A stretch of DNA of 22,903 nucleotides. It comes from Cyanobacteria bacterium UBA3803. Its GTDB lineage: Bacteria > Cyanobacteriota > Vampirovibrionia > Gastranaerophilales > Gastranaerophilaceae. Of this stretch, positions 1 to 7,463 are shown piece by piece (position 1 is the stretch's first letter; each line of letters starts with the position of its first letter). The stretch covers positions 1-22,903 of the forward strand of contig DFEL01000069.1 in NCBI GenBank assembly GCA_002369055.1. Reading direction: 5' to 3'. Both the position numbers and the translations under genes were made by a program. The notes below the pieces were generated by a model, which was not told where the DNA came from, did not search any database, and saw only the letters and a list, made by a program, of their open reading frames with translations.

Positions 1-369
1 CTTTTTAATGCTGAATTTAGTAGATACTGTAACGATACAAATTTTCAGATAAAAATATTCGAAAGTTTTAAAGGTGTTTTTGAAGGTGCATGGAAAACTA
101 TAAAAGATTTTTACAAAGAACAAGGTGTGAAAATGTTTATGCCTCGTGAAATACTTAAAAAGGCCCATGAAGACGGAATAATATCTGATTATAAAGTTTG
201 GTCTGATATGATATACGATTTTAACATTATGACTGATTATCAGTTTTTTTATATAAAAGATGAGTTGTTGTATAGATTAAAGGCTAAATATTTACCTGCA
301 ATTGATGAATTTGATAAATATTTTTCTGATTTGTATGAAAAATATGTAAATGAAAACGTTACAAAATAG
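1..369 (+). CDS. HEPN-type nucleotidyltransferase substrate-binding protein (5'-truncated by window edge)
   Basis: The reading frame is open from base 1, so the true start lies upstream and the ATG at 127 is only an internal methionine. The visible 122 residues match the HI0074-like nucleotidyltransferase substrate-binding family (HEPN fold). Seen: F-E-x-A-W-K-T-I-K-D around residues 27-36, then M-P-R-E-I-L-K-K-A, then G-I-I-S-D and W-S-D-M-I-Y-D-F-N-I-M-T. These correspond to the family's A-W-K-T-L-K, S-P-R-E-x-x-R-x-A and W-x-x-M-x-x-D-R-N-x-x-x-H blocks. The last block is altered: the usual R-N...H reads F-N...D here. Family members are about 130-140 aa, so only a short N-terminus is missing. 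They normally pair with a small MNT-fold nucleotidyltransferase and are often classed as toxin-antitoxin-like. That partner would have to lie upstream, because the next gene downstream is unrelated. Confidence 0.75.
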   Translation, partial: LFNAEFSRYCNDTNFQIKIFESFKGVFEGAWKTIKDFYKEQGVKMFMPREILKKAHEDGIISDYKVWSDMIYDFNIMTDYQFFYIKDELLYRLKAKYLPAIDEFDKYFSDLYEKYVNENVTK

Positions 370-390
370 TAATATAAGCCTTTTTACACA

Positions 391-419
391 TTTTCAAAAG
401 TTGGTGTTTGTGCTAAAAT
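391..419 (+). promoter_or_regulatory. candidate extended -10 promoter upstream of the FTGK operon
   Basis: TG-C-TAAAAT at 411-419 is an extended -10 element. A weak -35-like TTTTCA at 391-396 lies 17 bp upstream of the -10 hexamer. It sits in the 179-bp gap between the HEPN gene and the next CDS and would leave a leader of about 120 nt. A second AT-rich candidate (TATAGT/TATAAA, 523-533) lies much closer to the start codon. The choice between them cannot be made from sequence alone. Confidence 0.3.
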
Positions 420-548
420 ATTGATGTGTTAAATGTTTGTTTTTAATTCTGTAAATTAATTGTAAATATTTGTTAAAACATGCCAAAATTATTAGCAAAT
501 CATGTCGTTTAGGTACTTTTTATATAGTATAAAGTATATGGAGATTTC

Positions 549-1571
549 ATGAACATTAATTCAGTTCAACCAAAGATTGAACAAGGGTTCACAGGTAAAG
601 TTCAAGAACAAAAACCATTAAAGTATTCAAAAGATACTTTACTTGAAAACAACCTAAAAACCAAGTTAGAAATTCAAAGTGACAAACTTGTTAAAGCATT
701 TACCACTTACCCCGCAAAAGGTTTAAAAGGTGATAGAAATGCTAATTTTTATGAGTTTTTAACTATGGGTACTGTACCTTACCTTTTGGGTAGTGCAGCA
801 TTGATGGGTGTTTTCAATTTTGCTAATAAATACTTTACTCCTTTTGCTCAATCAAAAGCAGGTTCAATCGGTAAAAAAATGGCATTGGGTGTAGCATTCT
901 ACGGTGTTGCAAAAGAAGCGTCAAAAGCTCTTGTAAATAAACCGGTAAAAGCATTGACAGGTGTTGATACAGAAATGCCTTATGCTAAAGTTGTAGAAGG
1001 CTTCCCTAGATTTGAAGGTGATAAAAATACTAAATCAGTTGAATATCACAAAGTATTTGAAAGTGTAGAATTCCCTCGTTATGATTTGTTATATGGCAAA
1101 ACTAACGAAGACAGAAATGCATATTATGACAAAGTTGCTAAAAAATTGGGCTTAGGCGAAAATTTAGCAAGTTCCGATAAAGAAGTTAAACCAAGATTAA
1201 AAGAAATCATTGCTCGTTCAAATACGGCAAAAAGTATTTCATCTTACTTATGGGCAGCAACAGGTGTTGGTTTAGCAATTCAAAAACCTTGGGATAACTT
1301 CTTTACTGCAGCAACAAAAGGTCAAGGCTTTGCAAAAGTTAAAAATATGGCTCGCTCATTCGGTAACAATTTTGTAAAAGCTGCAAAAGATTTATGGACT
1401 GGTGGTGCTAACCCTACAAAAGTTCAAAAATATGCAGGTAAAGCATTAATCGGAGCAGCAGTTGCAGCAACAGTTATCGGCGTTGCAAATACAGTAATCA
1501 ATGCTAGAAAATCAGCAAACTTAGAAGATAAAAACGTGTTTGACGAAAACAGAAAGGTTGTGGTGGACTAA
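549..1571 (+). CDS. unknown membrane-associated protein with N-terminal FTGK motif (340 aa)
   Basis: I do not recognise this family. The ATG has a good GGAG ribosome-binding site at 540-543. The protein has no classical signal peptide; instead F14-T-G-K17 lies near the N-terminus. Small-residue-rich hydrophobic stretches occur at about residues 73-93, 105-121, 233-245 and 296-318, the last being the most membrane-like. In between is a Lys/Asp-rich soluble section with a P-x-K-A-L-T-G-V-D block and an F-P-R-Y-D-L-L-Y block. By eye both blocks align with the N-terminal ~200 residues of the next gene (P-A-K-A-I-H-G-F-D; T-P-W-D-L-Y), so the two look like diverged paralogs. It is followed after 1 bp by that gene, so the two are surely co-transcribed. 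Codon choice (TTC, AAC, GCA, TTA preferred) suggests high expression. Function unknown. Confidence 0.85.
   Translation: MNINSVQPKIEQGFTGKVQEQKPLKYSKDTLLENNLKTKLEIQSDKLVKAFTTYPAKGLKGDRNANFYEFLTMGTVPYLLGSAALMGVFNFANKYFTPFAQSKAGSIGKKMALGVAFYGVAKEASKALVNKPVKALTGVDTEMPYAKVVEGFPRFEGDKNTKSVEYHKVFESVEFPRYDLLYGKTNEDRNAYYDKVAKKLGLGENLASSDKEVKPRLKEIIARSNTAKSISSYLWAATGVGLAIQKPWDNFFTAATKGQGFAKVKNMARSFGNNFVKAAKDLWTGGANPTKVQKYAGKALIGAAVAATVIGVANTVINARKSANLEDKNVFDENRKVVVD
1562..1566 (+). promoter_or_regulatory. ribosome-binding site that fixes the start of the 790-aa protein at 1573
   Basis: GGTGG lies six bases upstream of ATG 1573 and inside the last codons of the preceding gene, whose TAA (1569-1571) is separated from the ATG by one base. 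The longer reading from TTG at 1540 has no comparable site and would overlap the upstream gene. The arrangement suggests termination-reinitiation coupling. Confidence 0.6.
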
Positions 1572-1572
1572 A

Positions 1573-3945
1573 ATGGCTATTACCGCTACCAACGGTATTA
1601 CAACTCAACAATATATTAAGCCTCAAGAAGCTAAAGGACATTTGGTATCAACTCCAATTATTCCGGGTCCTAAAACAGTTATCTCCGATGCTAAATATAA
1701 CTTAAAGGCTTTAAAAGATGGTTTCACAGGTAAAGCAAATGACCACCAATTAGGTAAATTAAACGATATTGGTATGACAGTAGGCGGTGTTGGTCTTGCT
1801 GCATATATTGCTACACAAAAAGCAACTCCAAAAACAAAATTGATGGAATTCGTTGGCTTAGGTACATTTATGGCTGCTATGAAATTATGGCCTAAATTAG
1901 CAATCGGTCTTCCTGCAAAAGCAATTCACGGTTTTGATCCTAACCAAGAATATGTTGACAGTTTTGGACGTAAAAAACCTTTCTTCCAAGACCCTCAATA
2001 TACTCCTTGGGATTTATATTCAGATGAACAATTACAAAAAATCGGCGATAAAATGGGTGTTGATAAAAATGCTCAAGATAGAAACGATTTAACAAAAGCT
2101 AATATGAAAAAAATCGCTACAAAAAATAACACTTTGTGGATGATTACAGCAGGTATAGCTTCAGCAGTATTTTCAGCATTAGCTTGTAACAAAGCAGAAA
2201 AAGTTATTGATCCGGCATTAGAAAAAGTAAATAATAATAAAGCAGATAAAATGCTTGCAAACTTTGATGCAGAAGCAAATAAACGTTCAGAGTCAACTGC
2301 AAAAGAAATGCAAAAAGATTTAGATAAAATCTTTGAAGAAAACAAAGGTAAAACTGTTGATTCAAAATTGTTAGAAAAAATTTCAGGCAGATTGGCAAAA
2401 GGTTTAGACCCTGTAACAGCAGAAGGTGTTGCTGAAGATGTTAAAAATATGTTAGTTAACGGTAAATCTGTAATTAACGAAAACTTAGCAGAAACAATTG
2501 CTAATAATACAAAAGAAGTTCTTGCTCAAAGATTATCAGAAGAACAAGTTGCAAAACTTGCACCTTCAAAAGAAGAATTAGCAAAACACTTCAACGAAAC
2601 AAAAGTAATGGGTAAGGAAGTTTCAGAAGACGAAGCTAACGAAGTTAGAGTTTCTGTTGCAAGAATGGTATTTGAAAAAGCAAAAGCAGAAGGCTTATCT
2701 ACAGATAAATTAAAATTCGTTAAAAAAGGTGTTGCTCAAGCAGCAGGAAATGCAATCAAAGCAAATTCAGCATCAGTTTTAGACGAAGCAGCAATGAAAA
2801 AAATAAGCGAAGTTGGTAAATCAATGAGCGAATTGCAAGCAAAAGATTCAGTTTTAACAGAATACGCTCAAATTAAAGTTGCTGATAAACCTGAAACAGT
2901 TATTGCAAACTACTGGAACACAGTTTCAACAGGTTTAATCAAAACTTTAGGTATTGATTTCAAAGAAATGGAAAAAGTAAGAAATAACCGTGAACTTGTT
3001 CAAGGTATGGTAAGAGGCAAAATTGAAGAAATTACTTCAGATGATGCTAAATATGAAAAGGCAATCGGCGAAATCGCAAAGAGTGTTGCTGAGTTAGATA
3101 AGAAAATTAAACCTGAAGATACTAAAAAATATGTTGAGTTAGTAGGCAAAACTTACGATGATGCAGCAGGTAAATTACACAATCAAGGTATGCAAGCAAC
3201 TGCTAACAAATTAACAGCATTAGCAGTAAACGGCAAAGGTTCATTAAAAAGAGTTAAACAAACATATTTTGAAGAAAGAATTTCAGGTGTTAGAAATTCA
3301 TTCTCAAGATTAATCAATACAATGGACGTATACAGAAGAATATCAAAAGGTGAAATTCCAAATGACGGTTCTTCAAGAGAAGTAAAAGAAGCAATGATGG
3401 AACTTGTAAAACAAACAACATTACAAGGACACTCATCAGACCACTCTATCAAATTCTACTTCAACAGAAGCCAAGATAATTCAACAAATGTTGACAGAAG
3501 TCCGGTAGAAGTAAAAGACGGTAAAGTTGTAAACAAATACTTCCAAGAAGGTAAAGGTGTAGATGTTCCGGGCGATTATGATTTTTATCAAAAAGCAATG
3601 AACTTTATGTACAACTCAAAAATGGATGACAAAACTGTTGAAGCATTAGAAAAAGCAGGATTGAAAGATCAAATTAATACTTATAACAATGAAGTATTTA
3701 CAAAAATCGGTGGTGCTGATTACTTTACAAAACCAAACCATAAAACAACAGGTGATCAAGGTGTATCTTCAGAATACAAATTCTTATTATTAGGTGTAGC
3801 ACCTGACGAAATGATGACAAAAACAGTTCAACAAACTTATAACTCTAAAAAATGGGGTAACACATTCGGAACAGTAGGTGCAGTATTAACAGGATTAACA
3901 GTAGCAGCACAATTCTTGTTCGGTAAAGGTAAAGCAGTTAAGTAG
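1573..3945 (+). CDS. large helical, probably membrane-anchored unknown protein with FTGK motif (790 aa)
   Basis: Start set at ATG 1573 (GGTGG site, 1 bp after the upstream stop), not the longer TTG reading. Residues ~40-215 resemble the whole preceding protein: F51-T-G-K54, two hydrophobic glycine/alanine-rich stretches, the P-A-K-A-I-H-G-F-D block, T-P-W-D-L-Y, an N-x-T turn, and a hydrophobic helix near 190-205. A long charged, Lys/Glu/Ala-rich, mostly helical region of roughly 500 residues follows, with many heptad-like stretches and few aromatics. The C-terminus has one hydrophobic helix (G-A-V-L-T-G-L-T-V-A-A-Q-F-L-F) followed by a short basic tail, so both ends could contact a membrane. 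No enzymatic motif was found. It looks like a scaffold or structural protein, but that is inference. A-rich coding-strand codons and TTC/AAC preference suggest abundant expression. Confidence 0.82.
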   Translation: MAITATNGITTQQYIKPQEAKGHLVSTPIIPGPKTVISDAKYNLKALKDGFTGKANDHQLGKLNDIGMTVGGVGLAAYIATQKATPKTKLMEFVGLGTFMAAMKLWPKLAIGLPAKAIHGFDPNQEYVDSFGRKKPFFQDPQYTPWDLYSDEQLQKIGDKMGVDKNAQDRNDLTKANMKKIATKNNTLWMITAGIASAVFSALACNKAEKVIDPALEKVNNNKADKMLANFDAEANKRSESTAKEMQKDLDKIFEENKGKTVDSKLLEKISGRLAKGLDPVTAEGVAEDVKNMLVNGKSVINENLAETIANNTKEVLAQRLSEEQVAKLAPSKEELAKHFNETKVMGKEVSEDEANEVRVSVARMVFEKAKAEGLSTDKLKFVKKGVAQAAGNAIKANSASVLDEAAMKKISEVGKSMSELQAKDSVLTEYAQIKVADKPETVIANYWNTVSTGLIKTLGIDFKEMEKVRNNRELVQGMVRGKIEEITSDDAKYEKAIGEIAKSVAELDKKIKPEDTKKYVELVGKTYDDAAGKLHNQGMQATANKLTALAVNGKGSLKRVKQTYFEERISGVRNSFSRLINTMDVYRRISKGEIPNDGSSREVKEAMMELVKQTTLQGHSSDHSIKFYFNRSQDNSTNVDRSPVEVKDGKVVNKYFQEGKGVDVPGDYDFYQKAMNFMYNSKMDDKTVEALEKAGLKDQINTYNNEVFTKIGGADYFTKPNHKTTGDQGVSSEYKFLLLGVAPDEMMTKTVQQTYNSKKWGNTFGTVGAVLTGLTVAAQFLFGKGKAVK

Positions 3946-3975
3946 GAAATAAATTAGAAAACGGAAATAGGGACA

Positions 3976-5736
3976 ATGTCAAGAGTTCAATCAATACAAG
4001 CAAATATCTTAAATATTCAATTGAATAAAGTACAAGCAAAAAAAGCCGTTCCAAGCTTTAAAGGTAATGCTCAAGAAACTTATGCTACAAATCCATTAAA
4101 TAATTTCTTGAATGCTCAAGCAGCAATGAATAAAACAATGGTAAAAACAGTTCAAGCACCTGTTGAAGTAGCAAAAGTAGAAGATAAAAAGGTTGAAGCA
4201 CCTGCATATAAAAATAATTTACGTTCAATGTTGCAAAACGGCGAATCTAAAATATTAGCAATTGTTCCAAGAACTTTTAATGCAAAAGATGAAAACGGTG
4301 ATGAAAAAATTACAGGAAACGAACAACACGGTACTTTCTTAAATGCAATTGAAAGATTAGATGAAGTTAAAGCAGAAGGTTTTAATACATTCCACATTTT
4401 ACCTATTCATCCAACAGGTAAAAAACACGCTATGGGTCTTGCAGGTTCTTTATATTCACCATTAGACTTTTTGGCAATTGACCCTAACTTAATTGATAAA
4501 AACGATAAAAGAAGTGCAAAAGAACAAGTTAAAGCATTTACAGATGAATGCCACAAACGTAACATCAAAGTTATGTTAGACTTGCCAAGCTGCTCATCTT
4601 ACGATTTATATTTAGAAAAACCTGAATTAATGGCAAAGGAACGTGACGGTCAAGCAAAAACTCCTCAAGGATGGAATGATATCAGAATGTTTCAACCATA
4701 TTCAGATGAAACAAAAAGAGAATTAAATCCTGAATTAGTTGATTTACATAAAAAATATGTTGATATGTGTGTAGAATTAGGTATAGACGGTATCAGAGCC
4801 GACGTTGCACGTGCGAAACCTACTGAATTCTGGGATATCATTATTCCTTATTCTCACTCAAAAGACCCTGAATTTGGCTGGTTAGGCGAAACTTATACTT
4901 ATGAAGATGCTTCTCCACAAGCAAATATGCCTCAAGACAGACCGGAAGATTCATTAAGAGCAGGTTTTGATGCATACTATGGTCAATATCACATTTTCCA
5001 TGAATGGAAAGGTGCTAAAGACTTAAACGATTTCGTAAAAGAAAATATCGAAATGTCTAACAGATTGGAAAAAGGTAAATCAATCATTGGTTCATTTACA
5101 ACTCACGATGATATTTCACCTATGTTTCACGGCGGTACGGAATATTGTAATTTAACAGCAGGTTTACAAGCAACATTGCCTATGTTAAACCCATACTATG
5201 TTGACGGTTATCAATCAGGTGATTATTACGTATATGGTTATGATCATTCTAAATCTGAAGAATCTGAAACTGACTGCCACGAAATGACAGTTCACAGAGG
5301 AAAATTAGACATCTTCAATTTGTCAAGAAAACCGGGCGGAAAAAATCCTGAAATCGGTAAATTTATGACAGAATCTTTCAAAATGAGAGATAAGTACCAA
5401 GATGTTATAACAAAAGGTTCTTTCATTGAATTAGATAAGAAAAATGATAAAGATGACCAAGTAATTGCTTATGCAAGACACAAAGACGGTAAAACTTTAT
5501 TGGTTATCGGTAACAAAAACATTAACAGAAACGTAACTGCAACAGTTAAAGTTCCTACAATGAAAGCAGACCAAGAATTGAAAAACTTGTTACCTGCATA
5601 CGGTAAACAATCAAGATACCAAGCAGGCGAAGGCGAAATTAAAGTAGATTTAGGTCCATCAAGAATTCACGTATTCGAAATTGATACACCGGAAATCGAA
5701 AAAGCTTCAGATAAAGTTTTCAAACAAAACTTATAA
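3976..5736 (+). CDS. GH13 alpha-amylase-family glycoside hydrolase with lineage-type N-terminus
   Basis: A 586-aa protein with a GH13 (beta/alpha)8 barrel from about residue 92. The beta1/alpha1 segment A-I-V-P-R-T-F is followed by D105-x-N107-x-D109...E116, a calcium-loop pattern seen in many GH13 enzymes. Region II is G272-I-R-A-D276, with D276 as likely nucleophile. Region III is G-W-L-G-E305-T, with E305 as likely acid/base. Region IV is F-T-T-H377-D378, with D378 as likely transition-state stabiliser. All three catalytic carboxylates are therefore present. Region I (L-D202-L-P-S) lacks the usual N-H ending. A C-terminal beta domain runs from about 480 to 570. The first ~80 residues are low-complexity (Gln/Lys/Ala) with S27-F-K-G30 and contain no signal peptide, so secretion by Sec is unlikely. 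Substrate is probably an alpha-glucan, exact specificity unknown. It is the third gene of the operon, 30 bp after the 790-aa gene, with AGGG close to the ATG. Confidence 0.88.
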   Translation: MSRVQSIQANILNIQLNKVQAKKAVPSFKGNAQETYATNPLNNFLNAQAAMNKTMVKTVQAPVEVAKVEDKKVEAPAYKNNLRSMLQNGESKILAIVPRTFNAKDENGDEKITGNEQHGTFLNAIERLDEVKAEGFNTFHILPIHPTGKKHAMGLAGSLYSPLDFLAIDPNLIDKNDKRSAKEQVKAFTDECHKRNIKVMLDLPSCSSYDLYLEKPELMAKERDGQAKTPQGWNDIRMFQPYSDETKRELNPELVDLHKKYVDMCVELGIDGIRADVARAKPTEFWDIIIPYSHSKDPEFGWLGETYTYEDASPQANMPQDRPEDSLRAGFDAYYGQYHIFHEWKGAKDLNDFVKENIEMSNRLEKGKSIIGSFTTHDDISPMFHGGTEYCNLTAGLQATLPMLNPYYVDGYQSGDYYVYGYDHSKSEESETDCHEMTVHRGKLDIFNLSRKPGGKNPEIGKFMTESFKMRDKYQDVITKGSFIELDKKNDKDDQVIAYARHKDGKTLLVIGNKNINRNVTATVKVPTMKADQELKNLLPAYGKQSRYQAGEGEIKVDLGPSRIHVFEIDTPEIEKASDKVFKQNL

Positions 5737-5769
5737 TACGACAAACATTAAATAACACACGAAGATATC

Positions 5770-5800
5770 AAGGGGTATTTCAAAATATCCCTTTTTCTTT
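5770..5800 (+). terminator. rho-independent terminator of the FTGK/GH13 operon
   Basis: A 10-bp stem (5770-5779 with 5784-5793, one G-T wobble) has a TCAA loop and is followed by a T-rich tract to 5800. Flanking sequences (T-A-A-C-A-C-A near 5752 and T-G-T-G-T-T-A near 5804) can extend the stem outward with a small bulge. It lies 33 bp past the GH13 stop and separates it from the glycosyltransferase pair. Confidence 0.8.
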
Positions 5801-5816
5801 GTGTTAAACTTAAGTG

Positions 5817-7460
5817 ATGAACGGAATATTTTTATTAAAAAATAAGATAATTTTTATATCGATATTTTTAGTTGCGTTTATATTAAGATTTGCCTGTATT
5901 AATAAGGTTGAAGGTCTTTGGTATGATGAACTTGTAATGTATAATCAGGCAGTTCAAACAGATTTTAAATCTGTAATAAGCGTTGCTTTAACAGAAGATG
6001 TACATTTGCCTTTATATCAGATACTTTTGCATTATTGGGGAAAAATATTTAATTTTTCCGATTTTGCATTGAGAAGTTTTTCCGCATTCTGTGGATTAAG
6101 TACGGTTGTTGTAAGTTTTTTTATAGGTAAAAAACTTAAATCAACAGAATTTGGATTAATAACAATGAGTTTATTTGCCATAAATTCAATGTTGATTTAT
6201 TATTCTCAAGAAGTCCGCATGTATGAGTTATTAGCACTTTTTGGTACTTTAAATATTTTGGCTCTGATAAATCTGCGTAAAAATATTTGGTATGTTATTT
6301 GGGTAATATCTTCTTCTGCAATGATTTTGACCTATACTATATCCGTTATATATATTTTAATAGAAATTGTTGCTTATATTATATACAAGGGAAAAGATTT
6401 TGATAAAAAGTTTTTAATTTCAACTATTATACTTTTGTTGATTAATTTCCCTGTCATTTGGTATTTATTGCATTTTAGTTCTAAATTTACTCAATTTATA
6501 ACCGGATTTTATGCTGATTGGTCAAGTTTATTTGTTGTGGTACAAAACTTTTTTACTCCAAAACTTATTGGACTTGATAATAATCCGCCTCATTATATGC
6601 AGGAGTTTTTGTCGGGTTTTAAATTTTCAGATTTTATTTTTGTCTTTTTACCGCTTTTAATTAGTGCATACTTTATAATTAATTCCGTTAAGCGTTCAAA
6701 GTTTGCTTTATTTTTAACGGCACTTTCGTTTGTTTTCTTTTTGGTAGAAATTTTTGCTTTTGTTTTTACGGATTTTAAGATTTTATCAAGGTATTTGATT
6801 GTAATATTACCAAATTTACTTATTGTAATTATGCTTGGTATTGAAAATAATAAAAAATATTTAGTTTTATTTTTTATTTTTTTACTAATAAATATCAGTT
6901 ATTTGATTTATTCTCCAAATGCGTCATTTAGAATGTCTCGTTCAGGATTTTTGCCGTTAGTAAGAATGTTAGAGCAAAATAATATTCAAAATGGTGATAT
7001 TGTGGTTGTTTGGAATAGAAAAGATATTTTGCATAAGTATTTAGATAAAAAAGTCTATATACTAAGTATTCTAAAAGATTTTGCTTACAAATCGGAAGTT
7101 ATATTTGAAAATACTGATAGATTAAATAATACAAATGAAGACGGTAAAAAAAGAATTTTACGAGAATATTTTAAATCTGATTTTGTTCCTGCAAATACAG
7201 TCTTACTTGCAAATTATGTTATCGGTAATATGCAAAAAGGACAAAAAATATTGATTACTTCGCATGAATATTTTAATTCTTTTAATCATAAGTCATTTGT
7301 AGATATTATTGATAATGATAAAGATTATAATAATATGACTTATAATAATTTAATGACAACGAAATCACTATTGGATTTCAGGCTTATTTGTGATAAAAAT
7401 TTAACATATAGGGGTGTAAAAATTTATTCTCCGTATGTTCTTTATGTGTACGAAAAATAA
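5817..7460 (+). CDS. polytopic GT-C glycosyltransferase, GT39/ArnT-like (paralog 1)
   Basis: A 547-aa integral membrane protein with about ten hydrophobic helices, then a soluble C-terminal tail of roughly 140 residues. Hallmarks of the GT39/PMT-ArnT superfamily are visible. The first periplasmic loop contains W-Y-D37-E38-L, with the acidic pair typical of the active site. H-L-P-L-Y starts the next helix, S-Q-E-V-R-M-Y sits further on, and S-R-Y-L precedes a late helix. Such enzymes move a sugar from a polyprenyl-phosphate donor to a lipid, glycan or protein on the outer face of the inner membrane. The acceptor cannot be told here. The ATG at 5817 is preferred to the adjoining GTG at 5814, but neither has a clear ribosome-binding site. 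The next gene is a paralog three bases downstream, and both tails share a K-G-Q-K block and end in Y-V-Y-E-K. Confidence 0.85.
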   Translation: MNGIFLLKNKIIFISIFLVAFILRFACINKVEGLWYDELVMYNQAVQTDFKSVISVALTEDVHLPLYQILLHYWGKIFNFSDFALRSFSAFCGLSTVVVSFFIGKKLKSTEFGLITMSLFAINSMLIYYSQEVRMYELLALFGTLNILALINLRKNIWYVIWVISSSAMILTYTISVIYILIEIVAYIIYKGKDFDKKFLISTIILLLINFPVIWYLLHFSSKFTQFITGFYADWSSLFVVVQNFFTPKLIGLDNNPPHYMQEFLSGFKFSDFIFVFLPLLISAYFIINSVKRSKFALFLTALSFVFFLVEIFAFVFTDFKILSRYLIVILPNLLIVIMLGIENNKKYLVLFFIFLLINISYLIYSPNASFRMSRSGFLPLVRMLEQNNIQNGDIVVVWNRKDILHKYLDKKVYILSILKDFAYKSEVIFENTDRLNNTNEDGKKRILREYFKSDFVPANTVLLANYVIGNMQKGQKILITSHEYFNSFNHKSFVDIIDNDKDYNNMTYNNLMTTKSLLDFRLICDKNLTYRGVKIYSPYVLYVYEK

Positions 7461-7463
7461 AAA

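Noticed and set aside
127..369. Separate 80-aa gene starting at ATG 127
   Set aside because: The frame is open to base 1 and the upstream residues carry family motifs, so this is the tail of a longer gene.
1540..1572. TTG start for the 790-aa protein
   Set aside because: It overlaps the upstream gene, encodes an unrelated peptide and has a worse ribosome site than ATG 1573.
2073..2398. Antisense open frames within the 790-aa gene and other long reverse-frame ORFs
   Set aside because: Low-complexity shadows of A-rich coding DNA (Leu/Phe/Ser-rich) without ribosome sites or family features.
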